Source: Gammaproteobacteria bacterium (GTDB lineage Bacteria > Pseudomonadota > Gammaproteobacteria > Arenicellales > Arenicellaceae). From it: a stretch of DNA of 6,727 nucleotides. The stretch's first letter is position 1. Each line of letters opens with the position of its first letter. Both the position numbers and the translations under genes were made by a program. The notes beneath the pieces were generated by a model. The model saw nothing but the letters and a program-made list of their open reading frames with translations. It made no database searches and was not told the origin of the DNA. The stretch spans positions 1 through 6,727 of the forward strand of contig DNHK01000010.1 in the NCBI GenBank assembly GCA_003485905.1, in the 5' to 3' direction. Positions 1-6,156 of the stretch are shown piece after piece.

Positions 1-915
1 ATGCAAATGGTCGCTGTGGCCGAGATGGCTGCTATTTCGCGCGAAGCCCCATCTTTTGTCGATATGCTTATGAGTCTGGTTCCGGCCAATCCGATCGCGG
101 CTATGGCGAACGGTAATCTTTTACAAGTCATCGTGTTCACTGTTGGGCTAGGTATTTCATTGACCCTGATTGGTGATAAGGGTGCACCAGCGATCACAAT
201 GATTAATTCGTTAGCTGAAGCCATGTACCGTTTTACCGCTATCGTGATGAGCTTCGCCCCTTACGGTATCTTTGCTCTCATGGCATGGCTTACGGGCCAG
301 TATGGTCTGCAACTGCTGCTTGATATGATGAAAGTAATTGGCGTAGTTTATGCTGCTTTTCTAATACAGATATTCATAGTGATGACACTGGCGATTAAAT
401 GCATTGCCAAACTAAGCCCGGCACAATTTTTTAACGGGATTGTTGAGGCAGCGACGGTTTCGTTTACCACTGCAAGCAGTTCTGCCACTTTGCCAGTTAG
501 CATGAAATGCGCAAACGAAAAACTGGGCATTTCCCGCGAAATATCAAGCTTTAGTTTGCCACTGGGCGCTACGCTGAATATGGACGGTGCTGCGATTTAC
601 CTCGGCGTTTGTACTGTATTTTTGGCCCAGGCCTACGGTGTCGCACTCGGCACAGCTGATTACGTTGCTATAGTAGTAATGTCCATGTTGGCCTCAATAG
701 GCTCGGCGGGTGTGCCTGGGTCGGCTCTAGTTATGATGTCGCTGGTATTGGCGACTGCTGGATTACCGATTGAAGGTTTAGCTATTATCGCTGGAATTGA
801 TCGGATTCTTGATATGGGACGCACTTGCGTGAATGTGTGCGGAGACTTAATGGCGACTACTTTAATCGCAAAAAGTGAAAATGAAATCGACGTGCTGGTA
901 TACAACCAGACCTAA
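1..915 (+). CDS. Dicarboxylate/amino acid:cation symporter (DAACS family), 5'-truncated by the window edge
   Basis: This is an inner-membrane secondary transporter of the GltP/GltPh/EAAT fold, which takes up acidic or neutral amino acids or C4-dicarboxylates with Na+ or H+. The 304 visible residues cover the transport core: the HP1 serine motif (SSS, residues 159-161, in TASSSATLP), the TM7 motif NMDGA (193-197), the HP2 tip SIGSAGVPGSA (232-242), and TM8 with D271, R274, N278 and D282 in DMGRTCVNVCGD. By analogy with GltPh, D271, R274 and N278 match the substrate ligands D394, R397 and N401, and D282 matches the Na+ ligand D405. Full family members have about 400-430 residues, so roughly 100 N-terminal residues are missing; the ATG at base 1 is probably internal. 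The TM7 motif ends in Ala where acidic amino acid carriers have Thr, so the substrate is uncertain. No strong terminator follows the TAA. The family is sure; the substrate is not. Confidence 0.93.
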   Translation: MQMVAVAEMAAISREAPSFVDMLMSLVPANPIAAMANGNLLQVIVFTVGLGISLTLIGDKGAPAITMINSLAEAMYRFTAIVMSFAPYGIFALMAWLTGQYGLQLLLDMMKVIGVVYAAFLIQIFIVMTLAIKCIAKLSPAQFFNGIVEAATVSFTTASSSATLPVSMKCANEKLGISREISSFSLPLGATLNMDGAAIYLGVCTVFLAQAYGVALGTADYVAIVVMSMLASIGSAGVPGSALVMMSLVLATAGLPIEGLAIIAGIDRILDMGRTCVNVCGDLMATTLIAKSENEIDVLVYNQT

Positions 916-1110
916 AGCTAATAAGTGCAGCTATTGAAGCTTAACCCCGCTGAGTCTATTCAAATCAAATATTGTGGTTGCCACCTACTCCATCAATAAT
1001 TTAGGTCGAACCTTTAAGTGACGCCCTTTTACGAACCCGAATGCATACCAACAATCTAATCGACTAAACAATAGCGGGTAACGCCCCTCAAGTTTCAATC
1101 TAGCAGGCTT

Positions 1111-1159
1111 AGGAGTAAAAAGCGTGGTAAATGTTACTCAGCATTATAGAATGCCTTAA
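1111..1159 (+). promoter_or_regulatory. AGGAG plus 11-codon GTG mini-ORF upstream of the aminotransferase (possible leader)
   Basis: AGGAG at 1111-1115 is the best ribosome-binding site in this gap. It lies 8 nt before a GTG at 1124 that opens an 11-codon frame (VVNVTQHYRMP, stop TAA 1157-1159). The mini-ORF ends 31 nt before the aminotransferase TTG and is in a different frame. It could be a translated leader, or the AGGAG could be chance. The peptide has no attenuator-like run of one amino acid. The rest of 916-1190 shows only short dyads, for example GTGG-TTG-CCAC at 974-984 and AGGT-CGA-ACCT near 1003-1013. I see no other gene there. Confidence 0.2.
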
Positions 1160-1190
1160 GACAAATTGATTTGATAACGAGCAAGTTAGA

Positions 1191-2591
1191 TTGAATATTC
1201 CTGAGTTTATTGGCCTTGACACGGAACTTCCCCTTGCCGATGGTACAAGCCGTCGTAGAGTTCATTTGGATGCCGCAGCATCACCACTAGCACTAAAATC
1301 ATCGCAGGATTGTATTGCTAAGTTATTACCGTATTACTCCAACACTCATAGCAAAGCCCATCTAAGTGCGCGCGTTACGACTGAGGCTTATAGCTGGGCC
1401 CAGACGTCAATACTCGATTCTCTTGGTTTTGATAAAGCTGAATACGATATAGCCTTTGTCGGATTTGGCAGCACCGCGGTATTCAATCGGGTAGCACGTG
1501 GCCTCGCAGAATTACGTCCTGAGAGGCCTGTGACGTTCATTTCAGGTATGGAACACCACTCAAATGACCTGCCACATCGCTTAAATAGCCCAAAAACTGT
1601 ATTTATTCCGACCATTCAGGAGCCAAATAAAAATAATGGTGCACTGGATATCAAGCAACTTGAAGCCTTGCTCGAGCTCCACAGAGGTCAAGTAAACTAT
1701 ATATCTATCAATAGCTTAAGTAATGTTACTGGAATCAAAACGCCAGTCGATGAAGTGTGCCGTATTGCCCATAAGCACGACGCTTACGTATTAGTGGATG
1801 CCGCACAATCTGCCTCTAGCCTGGATGCAAATTTAAGCGAGAATAGCGATGAATTACCCGATTTTTGGGTGTTTTCAGGCCATAAGGTCTATACGCCATC
1901 ATCTCCGGGCGTTTTAATAGCGCAAAAAGAATTACTACGTACCCTGCCCCCATTCGATATTGGCGGTGGAGCTGTAAGCGACGTAAGCACCGAAGGTTAT
2001 GAGTTACTTGATAGCTCGGATAGACAACAAGCGGGAACTCCTAATATCGTAGGTGTCATAGCATTAGCTAACACCCTTAAGGTGTTAAAAAATATAGGGT
2101 ATAGATCAATATCTACGCATAGTAACGCTATTGCAAGTTATGCATTGGAGCAGCTTTCTACAATCGAGGGAATCAGCATTTATGGCGACACTTCTTTGCC
2201 CAGGAGTGGGGCAATTTCATTTAATATTGCGGATATTGATCACGGTTTGCTCGCAGCAATTCTAAGTGACTACTACGCAATTGCCGTCAGAAATGCCTGT
2301 TTTTGTGCGCACCCATATGTCCGCTCATTACTTAAATACGAGTTATGGGATCTTGATCTTGACGGCCTTCCAGAGGATCAGATCCAGAATTACATCAATA
2401 GAAAGCGAGGGATGGTTAGAGCCAGTTTTGCGCTCTACACTACCCGTGAAGACATTGACTACCTTGTCAACTCGATTGTCGATATCATTAATAATATCAA
2501 AGTGTTAAGATCAAAATATTCAGTAAACTATGACGGGGATTATGCCCATGATTCGTTTGCACCCGAATGGCGTAAATTTTTTGATCCTTGA
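1191..2591 (+). CDS. PLP-dependent class V aminotransferase, cysteine desulfurase-like (NifS/SufS fold)
   Basis: This cytoplasmic fold-type I PLP enzyme probably removes sulfur from cysteine (a persulfide donor) or acts on a related substrate. Landmarks in order: HLDAAASPL (25-33, the SufS YLDNAAT position); EHHSN (121-125) with the PLP-stacking His; SLSNVTG (175-181); VDAAQS (202-207) with D203 and Q206; FSGHK (228-232) with the Schiff-base lysine K232; AGTPN (281-285); RNACFCAHP (367-375); and VRASFALYTT (409-418), where R410 matches the substrate-carboxylate Arg of SufS. C372 aligns with the catalytic Cys of SufS (RTGHHCA), and a second Cys (C370) sits two residues before it. At 466 residues it is longer than SufS (about 406), with a C-terminal tail after 440. 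The TTG start is the only canonical start between an in-frame TGA (1167-1169) and the first conserved motif; its ribosome-binding site is weak. No suf, isc or nif partners adjoin it, so the sulfur role is inferred from the fold. Confidence 0.88.
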   Translation: MNIPEFIGLDTELPLADGTSRRRVHLDAAASPLALKSSQDCIAKLLPYYSNTHSKAHLSARVTTEAYSWAQTSILDSLGFDKAEYDIAFVGFGSTAVFNRVARGLAELRPERPVTFISGMEHHSNDLPHRLNSPKTVFIPTIQEPNKNNGALDIKQLEALLELHRGQVNYISINSLSNVTGIKTPVDEVCRIAHKHDAYVLVDAAQSASSLDANLSENSDELPDFWVFSGHKVYTPSSPGVLIAQKELLRTLPPFDIGGGAVSDVSTEGYELLDSSDRQQAGTPNIVGVIALANTLKVLKNIGYRSISTHSNAIASYALEQLSTIEGISIYGDTSLPRSGAISFNIADIDHGLLAAILSDYYAIAVRNACFCAHPYVRSLLKYELWDLDLDGLPEDQIQNYINRKRGMVRASFALYTTREDIDYLVNSIVDIINNIKVLRSKYSVNYDGDYAHDSFAPEWRKFFDP

Positions 2592-2695
2592 ACAAAACAC
2601 GGTAGTAGGTAGTAACCGTCGGTACCCCTTAGAAAGTAAGACTCCTTTCGCCAGCTTAACTGATTATTAGCTTTACTAATTAATTGCCGCGAGAG

Positions 2696-2746
2696 TTATA
2701 TAGTAGCGAGCTTAACCCATGGCTTTGTTTGTTCTTCGCTATATAA
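2696..2746. repeat. 8-bp inverted repeat TTATATAG ... CTATATAA
   Basis: The arms TTATATAG (2696-2703) and CTATATAA (2739-2746) are perfect reverse complements around a 35-nt centre. An alternative inner pairing is GCGA (2706-2709) with TCGC (2736-2739). The element starts 3 nt beyond the stop codon of the minus-strand gene ending at 2750, so it would lie in that gene's 3' UTR. The stem is AT-only apart from one G-C pair and has no clear U-run after it, so I do not call it a terminator. Confidence 0.35.
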
Positions 2747-2749
2747 AGC

Positions 2750-2971
2750 TTAATGTGTCGCTAAAGACTGATTCTTTGTAGATAAATTAGTAATTGCTCT
2801 ACCGAGGTACTTTCTACGTTGGACAGGCGCCTCTGCAGCTGGATTTAGCTCAATGGTAAGCCAGTGATGACAGTCCATCCCAGACTGGTATGGCACTAGC
2901 GGCCCGTCGATATTCTCGGGGTGCTCATAAAGTATATCGTCGGTGAGGGCGACAAATAGTTGATGTGTCAT
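2750..2971 (-). CDS. Small conserved-looking protein of unknown function (73 aa)
   Basis: I do not recognise this protein and assign no function. It is a short soluble protein with no signal peptide or membrane segment. The N-terminal half (MTHQLFVALTDDILYEHPEN, then a Gly/Pro/Tyr-rich stretch and a CHHWLTIELNP segment) has the varied composition of a folded domain. The C-terminal third is basic and Ser/Thr/Asn-rich. Two ATGs are possible: 2980 (76 aa) and 2971 (73 aa). The only good ribosome-binding site, GGAG at 2985-2982, is 1 nt from the first and 10 nt from the second, so I choose 2971. The gene is divergent from pdsR across about 250 bp and shares that control region, which permits but does not prove a link to the two-component system. 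Support for a real gene is the ribosome-binding site, the non-shadow position and the protein-like composition. Confidence 0.7.
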   Translation of the reverse strand: MTHQLFVALTDDILYEHPENIDGPLVPYQSGMDCHHWLTIELNPAAEAPVQRRKYLGRAITNLSTKNQSLATH

Positions 2972-2981
2972 GTTGTTCATA

Positions 2982-2985
2982 CTCC
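2982..2985 (-). promoter_or_regulatory. Ribosome-binding site GGAG that decides the start of the small minus-strand gene
   Basis: Read on the minus strand, the sequence is AATTTGGAGT then ATG (2980), then AACAAC and a second ATG (2971). GGAG is too close to the first ATG (1 nt) and workable for the second (10 nt), so translation from 2971 is more likely. Confidence 0.55.
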
Positions 2986-3154
2986 AAATTGCATTATCAT
3001 CACTCTATGCTCAAAATAAACATGGTTAACGGTTCGTTCCCCACTAGCCACACCGTTCTTTTTACACCATTATTGCCTGAACACATTTATCGGCTACATC
3101 TTCTTTGCTATGTTTACCGACCTTAGCTATTAAAGACTGTAAACCACCCTATTC

Positions 3155-3184
3155 GTGGGTATAAAAGTGGTAATAATGTGGTTT
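3155..3184 (+). promoter_or_regulatory. Phased GTGG direct repeats upstream of pdsR: candidate OmpR/PhoB-type binding box
   Basis: Three GTGG-headed units lie head to tail: GTGGGTA (3155-3161), GTGGTAA (3167-3173) and GTGGTTT (3178-3184). The spacing is 12 then 11 bp. The last two form a 7-bp repeat, 4-bp spacer, 7-bp repeat pattern, the geometry typical of OmpR/PhoB-family regulators (as in the PhoB box). A further unit in inverse orientation, AAACCAC (3141-3147), is the exact reverse complement of GTGGTTT. The box ends 46 bp before the pdsR start codon. A TATAAA at 3160-3165, inside the box, could be a -10 element, but its -35 match is poor. PdsR is the obvious candidate ligand; that is inference. 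Confidence 0.4.
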
Positions 3185-3216
3185 TTTGTTAGCCAGATTC
3201 GAGATAACTAATCTAA

Positions 3217-3229
3217 GGGTATAAATACC
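3217..3229 (+). promoter_or_regulatory. Dyad GGTAT-AA-ATACC abutting the pdsR start
   Basis: GGTAT (3218-3222) and ATACC (3225-3229) are perfect 5-bp arms around AA, ending 1 nt before the ATG. The left arm overlaps the only Shine-Dalgarno-like bases, AAGGG (3215-3219), which lie a long 11 nt from the ATG. The motif GGGTATAAA at 3217-3225 repeats GGGTATAAA at 3157-3165 exactly, 60 bp apart. It could be an operator or an extra promoter -10. A two-base loop is too tight for a hairpin, so a DNA-level role is more likely. Confidence 0.3.
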
Positions 3230-3230
3230 A

Positions 3231-3929
3231 ATGGCACAGCTTGTAGCAATCGTAGAAGACGATCTTGATCAACGAGAAAACTACGCCGACGCACTGGTTG
3301 CGAACGGTTATGAAGTACTTGCCTATGCTAATCGATCTAGTGCTTTAGCTGGAATGAAAAGTAATCTTCCAGACCTTGCCATATTGGATATCATGCTAGA
3401 AAACGAAATGGATGGCGGTTTCGATTTATGCCGAGATTTACGTGCATTTGCGCCACGCTTACCAATAATATTTCTGACAGCACGAGATAGCGACATCGAT
3501 AGGGTTTCTGGACTAAGACTCGATGCCTGGGACTATTTAACCAAGCCACTAAGCATGGAGTTTTTGACCGTACGCGTAAATTCCCTATTTCGAATTGTGA
3601 ATAGTTTGAACGAACCAGAGGAGATTGCGAATCAGCACCGATTAGAAAGAGGAGATTTGATAATCGACCCCAACTCGATGTCAATATCCTGGCAAGGCCA
3701 GCCAATAAGCCTAACTTTAACCGAATTTTGGATCGTCGAAGCGTTAGCTCATAGGCCTGGAATTGTAAAAACATATGACAATATTATGCAGGTTACACGC
3801 CAGACCTACGTTGAAAAAAACACAATCAACGGATATGTGCGTAGAGTTCGTAAAAAGTTTATCGAAGCCGATAGGGACTTTAAACACATAGAGACAGTAT
3901 TTGGCGTGGGCTACCGCTGGTTGAAATAA
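3231..3929 (+). CDS. pdsR: Response regulator PdsR of the proteobacterial dedicated sortase system (OmpR/PhoB type)
   Basis: This cytoplasmic transcription regulator has 232 residues: a receiver domain (about 3-125) and an OmpR/PhoB winged-helix DNA-binding domain (about 138-232). In the receiver, E9, D10 and D11 form the acidic pocket, D53 (in LAILDIML) is the phosphoacceptor, T83 (IIFLT) the switch Thr and K105 (TKP) the conserved Lys. The usual GADDY motif reads DAWDY (98-102). The effector domain shows LTLTEFWIVEAL (161-172), the recognition-helix region NTINGYVRRVRKK (197-209) and the wing VFGVGYRW (223-230). The segment ENYADALVANGYEV (16-29), the motif DGGFDLCRDLR (61-71) and the TLTEFW core fit my recollection of the TIGR03787 PdsR family, and the length fits too. 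The ATG is the only good start. The kinase gene follows after 5 bp, so the two are co-transcribed. Family recognition is from memory, backed by the adjacent matching kinase. Confidence 0.87.
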   Translation: MAQLVAIVEDDLDQRENYADALVANGYEVLAYANRSSALAGMKSNLPDLAILDIMLENEMDGGFDLCRDLRAFAPRLPIIFLTARDSDIDRVSGLRLDAWDYLTKPLSMEFLTVRVNSLFRIVNSLNEPEEIANQHRLERGDLIIDPNSMSISWQGQPISLTLTEFWIVEALAHRPGIVKTYDNIMQVTRQTYVEKNTINGYVRRVRKKFIEADRDFKHIETVFGVGYRWLK

Positions 3930-3934
3930 GTATC

Positions 3935-6142
3935 GTGCGAGCAAACAGCAATATACAGCAGCGATTTGGTTTCTCTATTAGAACTAAACTCGCGCTCGTC
4001 ACAATCTTGTTATTGGCAATTCCGTGGACCGCCTACGTTTATGTTCGTGACATGAAGACCTTCTTACTCGCAGGGCAGGAAAATGCCCTAACTCTGACGG
4101 TACGAGCAATTGCAACTGTACTGCATGACCGCCCAGAGCTCTTTCTTAGTGATGAAGAAGAAGTGCTTACCGCAGAACCTGGGGATATTTATGCCCACCC
4201 TCTCCCAAGTTATATAAACCTTGATGGTGGCCTTGAAGATTGGGGTGAACAAATATTGAGTTCGACCACGTTTGCTATGAATTTAGAGGGTGAATTAGCT
4301 GAGAATCTGCTAGTTAGACATACGGTCGGATATCGTGGTGCTTACGTATTTGCATTTTTTGACGTTGAAGATGATTTTTATGTGAGCCGAAACCTGGAGT
4401 GGCTACGCTTAGACACCTCTGATCAACTTCGTATTACCTTACAAAGCCCGGCTGTGGGTGAGAATCGGTATTTATTTACGGCTGAAGAGCCCGGCAGAAT
4501 GAGCGTCTACTTAATGGACCTGGCTTGGGAGTATCCACTAAGTGGAGACCCAAATTACGACATGGCTGCTAATATTCAAAGTAGTAATAACGGTTATAGG
4601 ATTGAGTTACGAATCCCACGATACTTACTATCCAGCGATGCTCGAATTAAAATGGAAATCGTCGATGTGGACGATAGCCTAGGGAGAAGCGTGCAGGACA
4701 TTGTACCTTTTAATCCAGAAACTGCATCCGATAGCTTGAGTCGGGTAGTTGTATCATCTCCCGAGATCACCAGAATTCTAAGGTCTCTTGATCGACCGGA
4801 TAGTCGAATATGGGTATTGGATGAAGGCGGCAACATACGGACGGTCCTTGGAGAATTAGGGCAGCTTGACGACGATATTCAAAGTAACACTACTTTTGGC
4901 TACTTCAGCCAATTAGAACAAGCCTACAATAGGTTAATAGCTTATGTTTTTGCACTGATTGAAGAACCTACCGTCGATAGCGTAGCAGCAGGTGAGGCAG
5001 ACGATCCCCTCAATCAAGAAATTATTGAACAAGCGCTAGAAGGCACCCCTGGGACTCTGCGGGTAACCGGTGAATCGGACAGTGAGCGAGTAATAGTCAT
5101 GGCCGCGCATCCAATATGGCTCGCTGATAGTGTTATTGGTGCCGTGGTCGTTGAGCAGAGCGATGACGAAGTGTTATATCAGCAACAGGCGGTGTTAGAA
5201 AAAGTTATAGGCGCTACATTGCTTATCTTGATCGGTGTAATTGCAGCTATATTGATATTTGCTTCTAGATTAACTTTGAGAATCACTCGGTTACGTAATG
5301 CGACCGACGGGGCCATTGATAGGGACGGACGAATCATCCAAACCGCGGTAGCCGCGGAAGCAAGAGCTGGTGATGAAATTGGTGATCTCTCACGGAGTGT
5401 AAATGACATGCTCGGACGATTATCACAATACACTAACTATTTAGAAGGTCTACCAGATACGTTGGCCCATGAAGTAAGTAACCCACTGAATGTGGTCAAC
5501 TCATCGCTAGATAATTTGAGCAAAGAACATCCTTTGTCGGCCGATAGTAAATATATGACCAGGGCGCAATCAGGATTACAGCGTATCCGGTCAATTCTAA
5601 AAAACCTAACTGAGGCGGCAAATTTAGAGCAAGCGATGCAGTTGGATAAAAGGGAAGTTTTCGATTTCCCCAAAATGATTGAAGACTATGTGGATGGGTG
5701 TCGCCACACACACCCTGAGCGTGAATTTAGATTCTCTATTTTCAAACAGCCACTATATATAAACGGTCACCCAGACCATATCGCTCAAATGCTGGATAAA
5801 TTAATTGATAACGCTTTAGATTTTGCTGTTGCCGGCACCCCTATTCGGCTCAGTGCCAGAGAGCTGCAAGGGCATGCGATATTGGATATTGCCAACCAAG
5901 GAAAGGTCTTGCCTGAAGGCATGGCTGAACGAATTTTTGAACCATTAGTTTCACTGGGCCGGTCAGATGCTAAAAAAACTCGCCTAGGTATGGGCTTATA
6001 TATCGTTAAGTTGATTGCACGGTTCCATCAAGGAGATGTGAGCGCTCGCAATAATGTACTCGGAGACGGCGTAACGTTCCGAATATCCTTTCCCGTAACC
6101 ACTATAGAAAGTGTGAAACGCAAGATATCTGAGGCAGCGTAA
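3935..6142 (+). CDS. pdsS: Sensor histidine kinase PdsS of the proteobacterial dedicated sortase system
   Basis: This inner-membrane kinase (735 aa) should phosphorylate PdsR. It has a short cytoplasmic N-terminus, TM1 (about 17-37), a periplasmic region of about 385 residues, TM2 (about 423-443), a HAMP linker (about 445-500), a dimerisation/H-box with H512 (AHEVSNPLN), then an ATPase domain: N-box DKLIDNALDFA (621-631, N626), G1 DIANQGK (651-657), F-box IFEPLVSLG (667-675) and G2 RLGMGLYIV (683-691). The first periplasmic part resembles a CBM9-like fold: INLDGGLEDW (94-103), AYVFAFFDVEDDFYV (136-150) and GYRIELRIPRYLL (220-232). The second (about 270-415) looks PAS/Cache-like: SSPEITRILRSLD, RIWVLDEGGNI and a final AAHPIWLADSVIGAVVV. 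This order fits the TIGR03785 family as I remember it. The GTG start lies 5 bp after the pdsR stop, with only a weak AAATAAG before it; no other start precedes TM1. The sortase and target genes usual for the system are absent here. Confidence 0.87.
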   Translation: MRANSNIQQRFGFSIRTKLALVTILLLAIPWTAYVYVRDMKTFLLAGQENALTLTVRAIATVLHDRPELFLSDEEEVLTAEPGDIYAHPLPSYINLDGGLEDWGEQILSSTTFAMNLEGELAENLLVRHTVGYRGAYVFAFFDVEDDFYVSRNLEWLRLDTSDQLRITLQSPAVGENRYLFTAEEPGRMSVYLMDLAWEYPLSGDPNYDMAANIQSSNNGYRIELRIPRYLLSSDARIKMEIVDVDDSLGRSVQDIVPFNPETASDSLSRVVVSSPEITRILRSLDRPDSRIWVLDEGGNIRTVLGELGQLDDDIQSNTTFGYFSQLEQAYNRLIAYVFALIEEPTVDSVAAGEADDPLNQEIIEQALEGTPGTLRVTGESDSERVIVMAAHPIWLADSVIGAVVVEQSDDEVLYQQQAVLEKVIGATLLILIGVIAAILIFASRLTLRITRLRNATDGAIDRDGRIIQTAVAAEARAGDEIGDLSRSVNDMLGRLSQYTNYLEGLPDTLAHEVSNPLNVVNSSLDNLSKEHPLSADSKYMTRAQSGLQRIRSILKNLTEAANLEQAMQLDKREVFDFPKMIEDYVDGCRHTHPEREFRFSIFKQPLYINGHPDHIAQMLDKLIDNALDFAVAGTPIRLSARELQGHAILDIANQGKVLPEGMAERIFEPLVSLGRSDAKKTRLGMGLYIVKLIARFHQGDVSARNNVLGDGVTFRISFPVTTIESVKRKISEAA

Positions 6143-6156
6143 CCGCGCCACAGAAA

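Noticed and set aside
1..3. ATG at the first base as a true start of the transporter
   Set aside because: The visible protein begins well inside the DAACS fold, about 100 residues short of family length, and no upstream sequence is available. The coincidence with the window edge points to truncation.
1124..1130. GTGGTAA upstream of the aminotransferase as another PdsR site
   Set aside because: It is a single 7-mer with no partner 11 bp away on either side; one chance match is expected in a window of this size.
1131..1169. ATG at 1131 as the aminotransferase start, with TGA 1167 read through or as selenocysteine
   Set aside because: The TGA precedes all conserved motifs, no SECIS-like hairpin is evident after it, and AGGAG is 15 nt from this ATG. 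A plain TTG start after the stop is simpler.
2266..2508. 80-aa plus-strand frame inside the aminotransferase
   Set aside because: It is an alternative frame over the conserved RNACFCAHP region, with no ribosome-binding site or family resemblance.
2599..2619. ACGGT ... ACCGT hairpin as the aminotransferase terminator
   Set aside because: The stem is only 5 bp around an 11-nt loop, with no T-run after it.
3028..3063. AACGGT ... ACCGTT followed by five T as a plus-strand intrinsic terminator
   Set aside because: The stem is 6 bp with an 18-nt loop and lies more than 400 bp past the last plus-strand gene, beyond an opposite-strand gene. I treat it as a possible dyad only.
3391..3774. 127-aa open frame on the minus strand inside pdsR
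   Set aside because: It lies wholly antisense to a well-supported regulator gene, and its composition does not resemble a natural protein family.
5437..5711. Overlapping minus-strand frames in the kinase H-box region
   Set aside because: They are antisense shadows of the HisKA-coding sequence and overlap each other.
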